NCBI GenBank assembly: GCA_030831945.1
Contig: JAURKC010000004.1
Span: 124,001-188,000 of the forward strand
Length of the DNA: 64,000 nucleotides
Reading direction: 5' to 3'
DNA from: Ferruginibacter sp.
Lineage (GTDB): Bacteria; Bacteroidota; Bacteroidia; Chitinophagales; Chitinophagaceae
The translations under genes were made by a program, and so were the position numbers. Shown in pieces: positions 1 to 7,939 of the stretch. Numbering within the stretch: position 1 is the stretch's first letter; each line of letters begins with the position of its first letter. Below the pieces are notes generated by a model, which saw only the letters and a list, made by a program, of their open reading frames with translations, did no database searches and had not been told where the DNA came from.

Positions 1-2244
1 TTTGAAAAAGAATTGTATGCTAAAGCGTACCCATTATTAGAAAATTATATTAAAAATACCAATAAAGTAAGTAAGGAAATAGTCTACGAATTAAGCTACT
101 GTTATTATAAATCAAACTTACTTCTAAAAGCTATAGAAGGTTTTAAACAATTAAGTGGTGTTAGCGATTCTTTAGGTCAAAATAGCATGTATTTGTTGGG
201 TGATTGTTATTTAAAAACTAATCAAAAAGCGAATGCAAAAAATGCCTTTCAATATTGTGCATTGAATAGTAACAACAAGCAGCAACAAGAAATTTCACTT
301 TTTAATTATGCTAAACTGTCTTACGAACTAGGCTTTCAGGATGTAGCATTGAAAGAAATGAAATCTTTTATTGTCAATTACCCGTCTTCATCATCTTATA
401 CCGAAGCCATTGAAATTATTGTCAATTTATTAGATCAGACTAATAATTTTACCGAAGCATTAGTGTTGTACGAGTCTTTTAAAAAGCCAACCACTTTGAT
501 GCAAAAGGTTTATCCACGTATATTGTATGGCAAAGCAGTTGAATATGTAAATGACCAGAAATTAGGTAAGGGAGAAGAATTGTTAAATAAAATATTGACG
601 CTCCCATTATCAAAAGTAACGCCCTTTGCTAATTTCTGGAAAGGTGAAATAGCTTGTCAAGGACAGAAATATGATGAGGCAATAAAGTCACTCACTAGTT
701 ATTTACAAAGTGGAGCTGGTGCTCAAGGTGAGGCAAACCCTACCACTGCAAAATATAATCTCGGTTTTTGTCAACTTAAAAAGGAAAATTACAAACAGGC
801 AATATTCTATTTTGAATCTATTACTAAATCAGGTCCTCAAACAACCCCTTTACAACAAGATGCTTTTTTGCGTTCTGGGGACTGTTATTTTATGCTAAAG
901 GAATTTTCTAAGGCAAATCTTATATACGAGCAAATCATTAATAATGCATTACCTCAAAGTGATTATGCCCGTTTTCAAAAAGCTTTAATAGCAGGTATAA
1001 AAAGTTCAGAAGCTAAAATTTTAATGCTGAAAGAATTAATTATGAAGTTTCCCAATAGCAATTTAATTTCTACTGCTAATATAGAAATTGCGTCCACTTA
1101 TATGTCAGATGAAAAATTTTCTGAAGCTATTCCAGTTTTAACATTGGTATTGAATTCTTCTTCTGCAGAAGGTTTAAAGCCATCTGCATTTTTAAAACTT
1201 GGACTTAGTTATTATAACATGAATGACAATAGCAAGGCTTTAGCTTATTATCAGCAATTAATAGAGCTTTATCCTCAATCAGCTGAAGCTGAAGAGGCAG
1301 TAGAAACCATTAGGAACATTTATGTAGAAGAAAACAAAACAAACGAATACGTAGATTTTATGCGTAAAAATGGAATGAATATTTCTATTAATGAAGCTGA
1401 TTCACTTGCATTTTCATCTGCCGAATTAAAATATATTTCAAATGACTTTTCATCTGCTAAAGCGAGTTTAAATAATTATCTCACTAAATATCCAAATGGA
1501 ACTTATCTTTTGCCTGCTTATTTTATGGTAGGGGATTGTTATTTACGAAATAAAGAGTGGGACAAGGCTTTACTAGCTTATAATCATATTATCGAAAATG
1601 GGTATAGCAAATATTTTGAAAATGCCTCATTATTCTCTGCTAGAATTAATTATTTTGAATTAAAGAATTATTTAAACGCTAAGAATAATTTTACCTCTTT
1701 ATTGGAATTTACTAATAGTCAAGATAATCAATTAGAAGCTTTAAGAGGTTTAGTTCGTTGCAATTATCAGTTGAAAGATTATGCCACTGCTAATGAAGTA
1801 GCCAATAAATTAATTCTTCAAAAAGGACTTAGTACCGATGATAAGTCTATTGCATTTTTGGTTTTAGGTAAGTCTCAACAAGTTAAAGCTGACTACTTGT
1901 CAGCTATTGCCTCCTTTAAATCTTGTATGGTGATTAACAAATCTGCTTGGGGCGCAGAAGCAAGGTATGAATTAGCTAATTGTTATTTTTTATCAGGAAA
2001 TTATTCGGATGCTGAAAAAGCAGCCCTGTCAACTATTAAAGAAACGGGTAATTATGACTTCTGGTTAACCAAAGCATATATTTTGATAGGAGATATTTAT
2101 TTACAACAAAAGGATTATTTTAATGCTAAGGCAACCTATCAAAGTGTTTTTAAAAATTCGGTTATTCTAGAACTGAAAAATGAGGCGAAAGTTAAATTAG
2201 ATAAAGCGGTAATTGAAGAAAAATCAGGTTCTAAAGTAAAATAA
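1..2244 (+). CDS. TPR-repeat protein, 5' end outside the window
   Basis: The frame is open to the first base of the window, so the gene starts upstream; the TTG at 13 is probably an internal codon. The visible part is about 748 residues of tandem helical repeats of tetratricopeptide type. Recurrent YxxGxCY-like and AxxxYxxxxxxxPxS-like patterns and repeated PxSxxAxEA motifs resemble YbgF/BamD-like TPR arrays. Such proteins usually act as periplasmic or outer-membrane scaffolds. Any signal peptide would lie outside the window. It is followed after 12 bases by an outer-membrane barrel gene, so the two are probably co-transcribed. The precise partner is unknown. The family call is firm; the role is inference. 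Confidence 0.8.
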   Translation, partial: FEKELYAKAYPLLENYIKNTNKVSKEIVYELSYCYYKSNLLLKAIEGFKQLSGVSDSLGQNSMYLLGDCYLKTNQKANAKNAFQYCALNSNNKQQQEISLFNYAKLSYELGFQDVALKEMKSFIVNYPSSSSYTEAIEIIVNLLDQTNNFTEALVLYESFKKPTTLMQKVYPRILYGKAVEYVNDQKLGKGEELLNKILTLPLSKVTPFANFWKGEIACQGQKYDEAIKSLTSYLQSGAGAQGEANPTTAKYNLGFCQLKKENYKQAIFYFESITKSGPQTTPLQQDAFLRSGDCYFMLKEFSKANLIYEQIINNALPQSDYARFQKALIAGIKSSEAKILMLKELIMKFPNSNLISTANIEIASTYMSDEKFSEAIPVLTLVLNSSSAEGLKPSAFLKLGLSYYNMNDNSKALAYYQQLIELYPQSAEAEEAVETIRNIYVEENKTNEYVDFMRKNGMNISINEADSLAFSSAELKYISNDFSSAKASLNNYLTKYPNGTYLLPAYFMVGDCYLRNKEWDKALLAYNHIIENGYSKYFENASLFSARINYFELKNYLNAKNNFTSLLEFTNSQDNQLEALRGLVRCNYQLKDYATANEVANKLILQKGLSTDDKSIAFLVLGKSQQVKADYLSAIASFKSCMVINKSAWGAEARYELANCYFLSGNYSDAEKAALSTIKETGNYDFWLTKAYILIGDIYLQQKDYFNAKATYQSVFKNSVILELKNEAKVKLDKAVIEEKSGSKVK

Positions 2245-2256
2245 TATATTTTTATT

Positions 2257-3891
2257 ATGCAAATTAAGTACTTACTAAATTGGATCTTGTTTTTTTTATT
2301 TTGTATACCGGTATATTCCCAAAAAGATACCACTAAAAAACAGACGATTGATATTATTTCTAGTTTTAAACCTGAAATACGAAATTTTCCAAAATTAAAT
2401 TTTTCCGCTGCTTACTTAATCGCTGATTCAACAAAAAATTTAGCTCCTTATACTATTCCTTCTTATAATTTATTTTTTAGCTATCAACCTGTTTCCCTCA
2501 AGCCTTTAGCTTTAACTTTAGATTCTGTTTTGCAGTTAGGGACTAGAAATTACCTTAAACTCGGTTATGGTAATCTTTCTTCCCCTTTTGCTGCAGCGAA
2601 TTTGAATTTTGGTAATGGAATAAATAGCCTATTTAACCTTTCCGCTAATTACTTCTCCGCTAAGGGTGCCATTCAACATCAAGAGTATTCACAATTTAAA
2701 TCCAAGTTTAGCGGAAGTTATTTTACTCCTTCCAATGAAGTATTTGGTAATCTAGGCTTGACTATTCAAGATAATTATTTGTATGGTTATGATCATTCAT
2801 TATATAATTATAAAAAGCAGGATCTTTTACAAAATTTTAATGATTTTAATGCAAGTATAGGCATTAGAAATAAAGTAGTAAATGATTGGGGTATTAATTA
2901 TTCACCTTTTATTCAATTTTCATTTTTCGATAACTACCTTAAATTAAAAGAAAATTCATTCAAGTTTGATATCCCTGTTGAAAAATCTTTAAGCGATATT
3001 TATTCTATTAAATTATCTGTTAAAGCTGATATCAATTCTTACACTTCGAAAAATTCAATTGATAATATTCAATTTAATAACACTTTGTTTCAATTATCAC
3101 CTGAATTTATTTTTAAAAATAATTTATATAGTCTTCACGGTGGTTTAAATCCATCTTGGGATGATGGCCAATTTGTATTACTTCCTAATTTTTATGGTCA
3201 AGGGATTTTAAATAATTTCCCTTTACTACTTCAAGCAGGTTATACTGGCCAGTTGATCAGTAATAGTTTCAGAAATTTATCTTTATTTAATCCTTATTTA
3301 AGCCCTTTGTTAAGACAGCAAAATACTCGAGAGAAAGAGTTGTATGTAGGATTTAAATCATCTTCCGGAAGTCATATTAGTTTCAGTGCAAAATTTAGTT
3401 ATCTCCAATATAATAATTTACCACTTTTTATTAATGATACTGCTTCAGATTATAAATCATTTTTAATTAATTCTGCAAGTGAAATTAGTAATTTCCGTAT
3501 TCATGCTGACGTAAGTTACCTCAGTAGCGATCAATTTACGCTTTCCAGTGGTATCACCTATAATGGATATCAAGATTTAAAAAATAATCAAAAACCTTGG
3601 GGAATTATTCCATTTGAATGGATTAATTCTATACGATGGCAAGCCTCGAATAAATTATTAGTTAAATCAGCTAGTAAGTTTTTTACGGGTGCACCATTTG
3701 TATTAAAAAATAATGTAGAAAAATCTCTTTCTAATGGTTTTGATTTAAGTGTAGGGGCTGAATATTCGATCAATAAACGATTTAGTGCCTGGATAGATGT
3801 AAATAATATTTTAAATAATAAATATGCCCGATGGTATAATTACCAAGTTTATGGAATTAATTTGCTTGGTGGTTTTATTATTAAAATTTAA
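2257..3891 (+). CDS. Outer-membrane beta-barrel protein, TonB-receptor-like without a plug
   Basis: This 544-residue secreted protein begins with a signal peptide (hydrophobic residues about 5-20) ending VYS with Gln at the predicted new N-terminus. The rest has alternating aromatic and polar strands (YNLFFSYQ, LKLGYGNLS, ISFSAKFSYLQY, FTLSSGITYNGY). It ends in a strand resembling the C-terminal strands of TonB-dependent receptors (RFSAWIDVNNILNNKYARWY, then YGINLLGGFIIKI). No N-terminal plug or TonB box is evident, so a TonB-gated receptor is less likely than a barrel or porin-like protein. ATG at 2257 lies 12 bases after the TPR gene. Substrate unknown. Confidence 0.75.
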   Translation: MQIKYLLNWILFFLFCIPVYSQKDTTKKQTIDIISSFKPEIRNFPKLNFSAAYLIADSTKNLAPYTIPSYNLFFSYQPVSLKPLALTLDSVLQLGTRNYLKLGYGNLSSPFAAANLNFGNGINSLFNLSANYFSAKGAIQHQEYSQFKSKFSGSYFTPSNEVFGNLGLTIQDNYLYGYDHSLYNYKKQDLLQNFNDFNASIGIRNKVVNDWGINYSPFIQFSFFDNYLKLKENSFKFDIPVEKSLSDIYSIKLSVKADINSYTSKNSIDNIQFNNTLFQLSPEFIFKNNLYSLHGGLNPSWDDGQFVLLPNFYGQGILNNFPLLLQAGYTGQLISNSFRNLSLFNPYLSPLLRQQNTREKELYVGFKSSSGSHISFSAKFSYLQYNNLPLFINDTASDYKSFLINSASEISNFRIHADVSYLSSDQFTLSSGITYNGYQDLKNNQKPWGIIPFEWINSIRWQASNKLLVKSASKFFTGAPFVLKNNVEKSLSNGFDLSVGAEYSINKRFSAWIDVNNILNNKYARWYNYQVYGINLLGGFIIKI

Positions 3892-3930
3892 TATATAATT
3901 TAATAATAATTCCCCTTTATTAAATTGCAC

Positions 3931-3938
3931 TATCTTTG
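3931..3938 (+). promoter_or_regulatory. Bacteroidota -7 promoter element (TATCTTTG)
   Basis: TATCTTTG matches the TAnnTTTG consensus recognised by the Bacteroidota primary sigma factor. It ends 17 bases before the ATG of the HU-like gene, which implies a short leader of about 10-13 bases. No good -33 TTG/TTTG is seen at the usual spacing. Confidence 0.55.
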
Positions 3939-3955
3939 TTTTTTGATAATTACTT

Positions 3956-4501
3956 ATGTACAAAATAATTGCTTCTTCACTTTTTTTACATAAAAAATGT
4001 ACGCTTTCTGGCATTGGTACATTGTCTTTAGTAGCTCATTCTGCGGTGGCAGATTTCTTAAATACGCGTATTCAAGCACCTTCACTTAGCATTGAATTTA
4101 TTCCAAATACTAATGATATTAATTTATCGCCTGAACTAAACGAGGTCAGTACTGCTATTTTTAATAAATTGGATAAGGACGGTTCAATTTCAATTGACGG
4201 TATAGGTACTTTTACAAAAGTAACCAACGGCTTAATTAATTTTAGTGCTATATCTCTAGATTCCAACTTTATTCAAGCTGTTAGAGCGGAGAAAGTAATT
4301 CGTCAAGAAGCTGTACATGAAATTTTAGTAGGAGATCAGCAAAGCACTAATATTGAAATGGAAGAGTATTTTAATAATAATAAATCGACACTTGAACGTT
4401 GGAAAATTTCAGCAATAGTTTTATTCTCTATTAGCCTATTGCTTATGCTATTTTACCTTAGTCAAAGGGGTGTTAATCTATTCGGGAATATTGGCTTTTA
4501 A
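3956..4501 (+). CDS. HU/CCDC81-like domain protein with C-terminal membrane anchor
   Basis: This is a 181-residue protein. Residues 1-60 and 60-130 look like the paired HU-like folds of Bacteroidota HU-CCDC81 proteins: LSGIGTLSL followed by a DGIGTF repeat, both typical of the beta-arm entry of HU/IHF folds. A hydrophobic segment (about 152-168, SAIVLFSISLLLMLFYL) follows and the protein stops shortly after. Family members in this phylum often carry a SPOR peptidoglycan-binding domain after the transmembrane helix; none is encoded here. It has its own -7 element and is convergent with the glutaminyl cyclase gene. The HU assignment rests on pattern only, and DNA binding is not shown. Confidence 0.65.
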   Translation: MYKIIASSLFLHKKCTLSGIGTLSLVAHSAVADFLNTRIQAPSLSIEFIPNTNDINLSPELNEVSTAIFNKLDKDGSISIDGIGTFTKVTNGLINFSAISLDSNFIQAVRAEKVIRQEAVHEILVGDQQSTNIEMEEYFNNNKSTLERWKISAIVLFSISLLLMLFYLSQRGVNLFGNIGF

Positions 4502-4527
4502 AAATTAAAATCCTATCTAAAAGATTA

Positions 4528-5367
4528 TTAGTTGATGGTCATTTCAAAGATTTTTGGCCAACGTTTTCCAGTAATGTACATTTTTTTACTAGTACTATCC
4601 CAGGCTATACCATTCAATACTTCTTCATCATCTGGTTGATACCCTTTTGCATATTGTTTTATTATACCGGGTAGGTTGATATTACCTACTACATGACCAT
4701 TGGAAGGGTCAATTTTAATAATATAGTCACTACCATAAATATTTGCAAAAATAAATCCATCAATTAATTCAAGTTCGTTGATAGACTTGACAGGTCCAAA
4801 ATTATCAGTGATTTGTTTGGTGGTTTTAATACTACCATCTTCTGGTTTTACGAAGTATATATTGGCAGAACCATCACTGATAATTAATTCGGCATCATTA
4901 TGAGTGATTCCCCAGCCTTCATATGGCCAATTCAAAGTTTTAATCGGCTGGTTTATATTTTTACTATCATACACATTGATTACATGATTTTTCCAGGTGA
5001 GTTGATAAATTTTATCTTTAAAAACGGTTATTCCTTCACCAAATATCTCTGCAGATCCCATTAAATGCTTTTGTAGAACTTTTCCACTCTGTATTTCAGT
5101 TATTCTAATCGATGAATTGATATAATCACCAGTACCCTCATAGAATTTACCATTAAATATTTCAAGACCTTGAGTATAAGCAGAAGTGTCGTGAGGGTAA
5201 ATTGCAGTAATGTTGAATGGAATATTGATTGGTGCTGCAATACCTGATGGTGTAGAACTAATCTCGACCGGAGTAGAAGGATTGGTTGTATTGTTGCAAC
5301 TAAGTAATACTAAAAAACATGCTGTAAATAAATATTGACTTTTCAAAAGGTTACATTTAAGTTTCAA
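4528..5367 (-). CDS. Glutaminyl-peptide cyclotransferase lipoprotein
   Basis: The 279-residue protein belongs to the plant-type glutamine cyclotransferase family (PF05096 type), which converts N-terminal Gln to pyroglutamate. Diagnostic stretches include YPHDTSAYTQGLEI, FYEGTGDY, FGEGITVFKDKIYQLTWK, GWGITHNDAELIISDGS and LNGIAWDSTSKKMYITGKRW. These are the blades of a five-bladed propeller. A lipobox LLSC places the lipidated Cys at residue 24, so it is an envelope lipoprotein. No ATG fits. The frame opens with TTG at 5367, and a second TTG at 5346 gives a shorter lipoprotein signal and is a fair alternative. Its likely clients are the many signal-peptidase I products starting with Gln in this genome. 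Confidence 0.88.
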   Translation of the reverse strand: MKLKCNLLKSQYLFTACFLVLLSCNNTTNPSTPVEISSTPSGIAAPINIPFNITAIYPHDTSAYTQGLEIFNGKFYEGTGDYINSSIRITEIQSGKVLQKHLMGSAEIFGEGITVFKDKIYQLTWKNHVINVYDSKNINQPIKTLNWPYEGWGITHNDAELIISDGSANIYFVKPEDGSIKTTKQITDNFGPVKSINELELIDGFIFANIYGSDYIIKIDPSNGHVVGNINLPGIIKQYAKGYQPDDEEVLNGIAWDSTSKKMYITGKRWPKIFEMTIN

Positions 5368-5661
5368 AATTACTAAACAAAATAATTATTTAGATAAATT
5401 ATTAAAATTTGAGTAAATAATATCTTTTAAAATCATTTTAGAAAGATATTAAGGTTTTTAATTGATGATCAAGGCAACTACTTGAATTGAAAGATGAAGC
5501 TTACCTCAACTTTAAGTATAAGAATTGTTAAATTCTTTAAAATGCTTACTTTAATTGTTCATTTAAATAACTAGGACCTATTTTTGATATCATATTCAGG
5601 TATTGATTTACTGGTATTACCTTATCTATTCATTATCAATTCTTAGTTAAATTACTATTCA
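5368..5661. other. Intergenic region between glutaminyl cyclase and DUF4197 genes
   Basis: Divergent intergenic stretch of about 294 bases. It holds the DUF4197 promoter at 5555-5586 described separately. A CAAAATTA (TAATTTTG on the minus strand) at 5365-5372 overlaps the cyclase start region and could be its -7 element if translation starts at the TTG at 5346. Nothing else was recognised. Confidence 0.4.
5555..5586 (+). promoter_or_regulatory. Promoter of the DUF4197 gene
   Basis: TTG at 5555-5557, a 21-base spacer, then TATTTTTG at 5579-5586 matches the Bacteroidota -33/-7 arrangement. Predicted transcription start is near 5591-5593, giving a leader of about 70 bases. Confidence 0.55.
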
Positions 5662-6426
5662 ATGAAAAAAATATTTTTATTACAAATTTTAATCGTTTTA
5701 GTTTACGGGAATTTATCTGCTCAAGGAATTGGTGGTATTTTAAAAAAGGCTACTACTAAAGACTCTACTGGCAAAAATGGAATTTCTAAACTTTTCACTA
5801 AATCTTCATCCAATAGTTTAAGTAATGATGATATAATTGCAGGTTTAAAAGAAGCCCTTCGTGTTGGTACAGATAGTAGTTGTAAGAAATTAAGTAGGAG
5901 CAATGGTTTTTTTGGTGATGCTGCAATTAAGCTATTAATGCCAACGGAAGCTCAAAATGTTGAAAAACAACTTCGATCTGTTGGACTAGGAAATTTGGTT
6001 GACAAGGCAATTCTTTCTATGAATAGGGCGGCTGAAGATGCTGCTAATGGAGTAGGGGACATATTTTGGACTTCAATTAAACAAATGAGTATTCAGGATG
6101 GAGTTCAAATTTTGAATGGTAATGATATTGCCGCAACTACCTATTTGCAAAAAACAACCACATCAGAATTAATCCAAAAATTTAAACCAGTAATCGATGC
6201 ATCACTAATTAAAACAGATGCTACAAAATATTGGAAAGATGTATTTTCTAATTATAATCGTTTTTCAAAAGATAAAGTAAATCCAGACCTTACCGCTTAT
6301 GTAACAGAAAGGGCTTTGGCTGGCTTGTTTTTAAACATTGGTTTACAAGAGCAAAAAATCCGAAAAGACCCCTCAGCTCAGGTTACTGGAATCTTAAAAA
6401 AAGTATTTGGAGGGGATAAAAAATAA
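5662..6426 (+). CDS. DUF4197 family secreted protein
   Basis: The 254-residue protein has a clean signal peptide (residues 1-20, cleavage after LSA with Gln at +1). The mature part matches the DUF4197 pattern: IAGLKEALRVGTDSSCKKLS, GFFGDAAIKLLMP, a central AAEDAANGVGDIFWTSIKQM, then TATTYLQKTTTSEL, and a C-terminal ALAGLFLNIGLQEQKIRKDP. Members are periplasmic or secreted proteins of unknown biochemical role, found in many Gram-negative bacteria. It has its own promoter and is convergent with nnr 16 bases away. Family identity is strong; function unknown. Confidence 0.87.
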   Translation: MKKIFLLQILIVLVYGNLSAQGIGGILKKATTKDSTGKNGISKLFTKSSSNSLSNDDIIAGLKEALRVGTDSSCKKLSRSNGFFGDAAIKLLMPTEAQNVEKQLRSVGLGNLVDKAILSMNRAAEDAANGVGDIFWTSIKQMSIQDGVQILNGNDIAATTYLQKTTTSELIQKFKPVIDASLIKTDATKYWKDVFSNYNRFSKDKVNPDLTAYVTERALAGLFLNIGLQEQKIRKDPSAQVTGILKKVFGGDKK

Positions 6427-6442
6427 TAGTTAATAAACTATT

Positions 6443-7939
6443 TTAATTTTTAGTATTTGTCTGTATTGATATAAAAGCTTCACCTAGAGAATCAATGATG
6501 TCACTCGCTATCATTGATTCTTGAGATAACTTTTTAGCTGCAATGTCACCTGCTAATCCATGGAGATATATTCCTAAAATACACGCATCCTTGTTTGAAT
6601 ACCCCTGTGCTAATAAACCGGTAAGAATTCCAGTTAGCACATCTCCACTTCCTGCAGTTGCCATTCCAGCATTTCCGGTTGAATTAAAGTAACATTCTCC
6701 ATCAGAAAAAGCAATTAGGGTAAAGGGTCCTTTTAAAACTATAGTACAATTAAGATCAATAGCTTTTTGTTGAGCTAGTCGCAACCTTTCAAAATCATTG
6801 GATGTTTTACCAAATAATTTTTCAAATTCACCTGTATGAGGTGTAAGAATGACGGGGATATTAAATGGCTTAGATAATAGCGCTTCTTCTTTAGATAGTA
6901 TATTCAACGCAGTAGCATCTATGACCAATGGTATATTTACTGTAGTTAATAAATTGAATAGTAATGCGGTATTGGACAATGACATTTCAAGACCAGGGCC
7001 AATAGCTATGGCTGTTTTTTTAGTAGATAATATCTCAAAATTGTTTTCTGTAGTACTCATAGCTTCAGGTAATGCTATTTGCACAATTGATTGAGAAGCC
7101 TCCTCTGTGTGAAGGGTAACTAATCCTGTACCAGATCTTAAACAAGCTTTTGAACAAAGTAAGGCAGCACCCATCATATTTTTACTTCCAGCAAAAATTA
7201 AGCAATGACCAAAATTGTACTTATGACTAAATTGATTTCTAGGTTTAAAAATAGAGTTCACCTTTGCAAAGTCAATTAAATTATAATTTGACCTTGTGGT
7301 ATCATAAAACTCTTGCTTCAGTCCAATGTCAAGTAATTGAACATTTCCATCAAAAGGATTGTTTTCAGGCATTAAAAATGCTAGTTTCATTATCTGAAAA
7401 CTCAACGTATAAGCTGCATGAATAATAATATTCCCTAGTGAAGTTTCATTTGAAAATAAACCGGTTGGTAAATCAATACTGATGACTGTATTACCACAAA
7501 GGTTAATTAAATTAACTAAGTCAGCCATTTTACCAGTTAAGGAACGAGTTAAACCTGAACCTAATAAAGCATCAATAACGATACCGTCAATTTTTATCGA
7601 TTGCATACTGTTTGAATCGATAAAATGTAGGTTATGAGTGATTTTTTGAAGACGGTGTAAATTGACTTTAAAATTTTCAGATCTATTATTCCCCTCTAGA
7701 ATATAAATAGTCACTGAATTACCAGAAGATAACAACATGCTGGCGATGGCTAATCCATCTCCTCCATTATTTCCAGTCCCACAAAAAATAGTATAGGAAT
7801 GGGGAGAGTTATATTTAGTATTCAACCATTGATAACAAGCAAAAGCAGCTCTTTCCATTAACTCGATTGAATCAATAGGTTCATGGGCTATGGTATAATT
7901 ATCCCATTGTTGAATCTGTTCAATCGAAAAGATTTTCAT
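6443..7939 (-). CDS. nnr: Bifunctional NAD(P)H-hydrate repair enzyme Nnr
   Basis: The 498-residue cytosolic enzyme repairs damaged NADHX/NADPHX. The N-terminal YjeF_N epimerase (about residues 1-210) contains the CGTGNNGGDGL motif at 53-63. The C-terminal carbohydrate-kinase-like ADP/ATP-dependent dehydratase (about 225-490) contains GPGL, the HTGEF segment, and NAGMATAGSGDVLTGILTG, whose GSGD Asp is the catalytic base. Length fits the fused bacterial enzyme. The ATG overlaps the stop of the upstream OstA-like gene by one base (TAATG), suggesting translational coupling. Confidence 0.95.
   Translation of the reverse strand: MKIFSIEQIQQWDNYTIAHEPIDSIELMERAAFACYQWLNTKYNSPHSYTIFCGTGNNGGDGLAIASMLLSSGNSVTIYILEGNNRSENFKVNLHRLQKITHNLHFIDSNSMQSIKIDGIVIDALLGSGLTRSLTGKMADLVNLINLCGNTVISIDLPTGLFSNETSLGNIIIHAAYTLSFQIMKLAFLMPENNPFDGNVQLLDIGLKQEFYDTTRSNYNLIDFAKVNSIFKPRNQFSHKYNFGHCLIFAGSKNMMGAALLCSKACLRSGTGLVTLHTEEASQSIVQIALPEAMSTTENNFEILSTKKTAIAIGPGLEMSLSNTALLFNLLTTVNIPLVIDATALNILSKEEALLSKPFNIPVILTPHTGEFEKLFGKTSNDFERLRLAQQKAIDLNCTIVLKGPFTLIAFSDGECYFNSTGNAGMATAGSGDVLTGILTGLLAQGYSNKDACILGIYLHGLAGDIAAKKLSQESMIASDIIDSLGEAFISIQTNTKN

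Noticed and set aside
6422..6446. AATAGTT/AACTATT hairpin as a terminator between the DUF4197 gene and nnr
   Set aside because: A 7-bp all-weak stem with no solid T tract; too common in AT-rich DNA to call.
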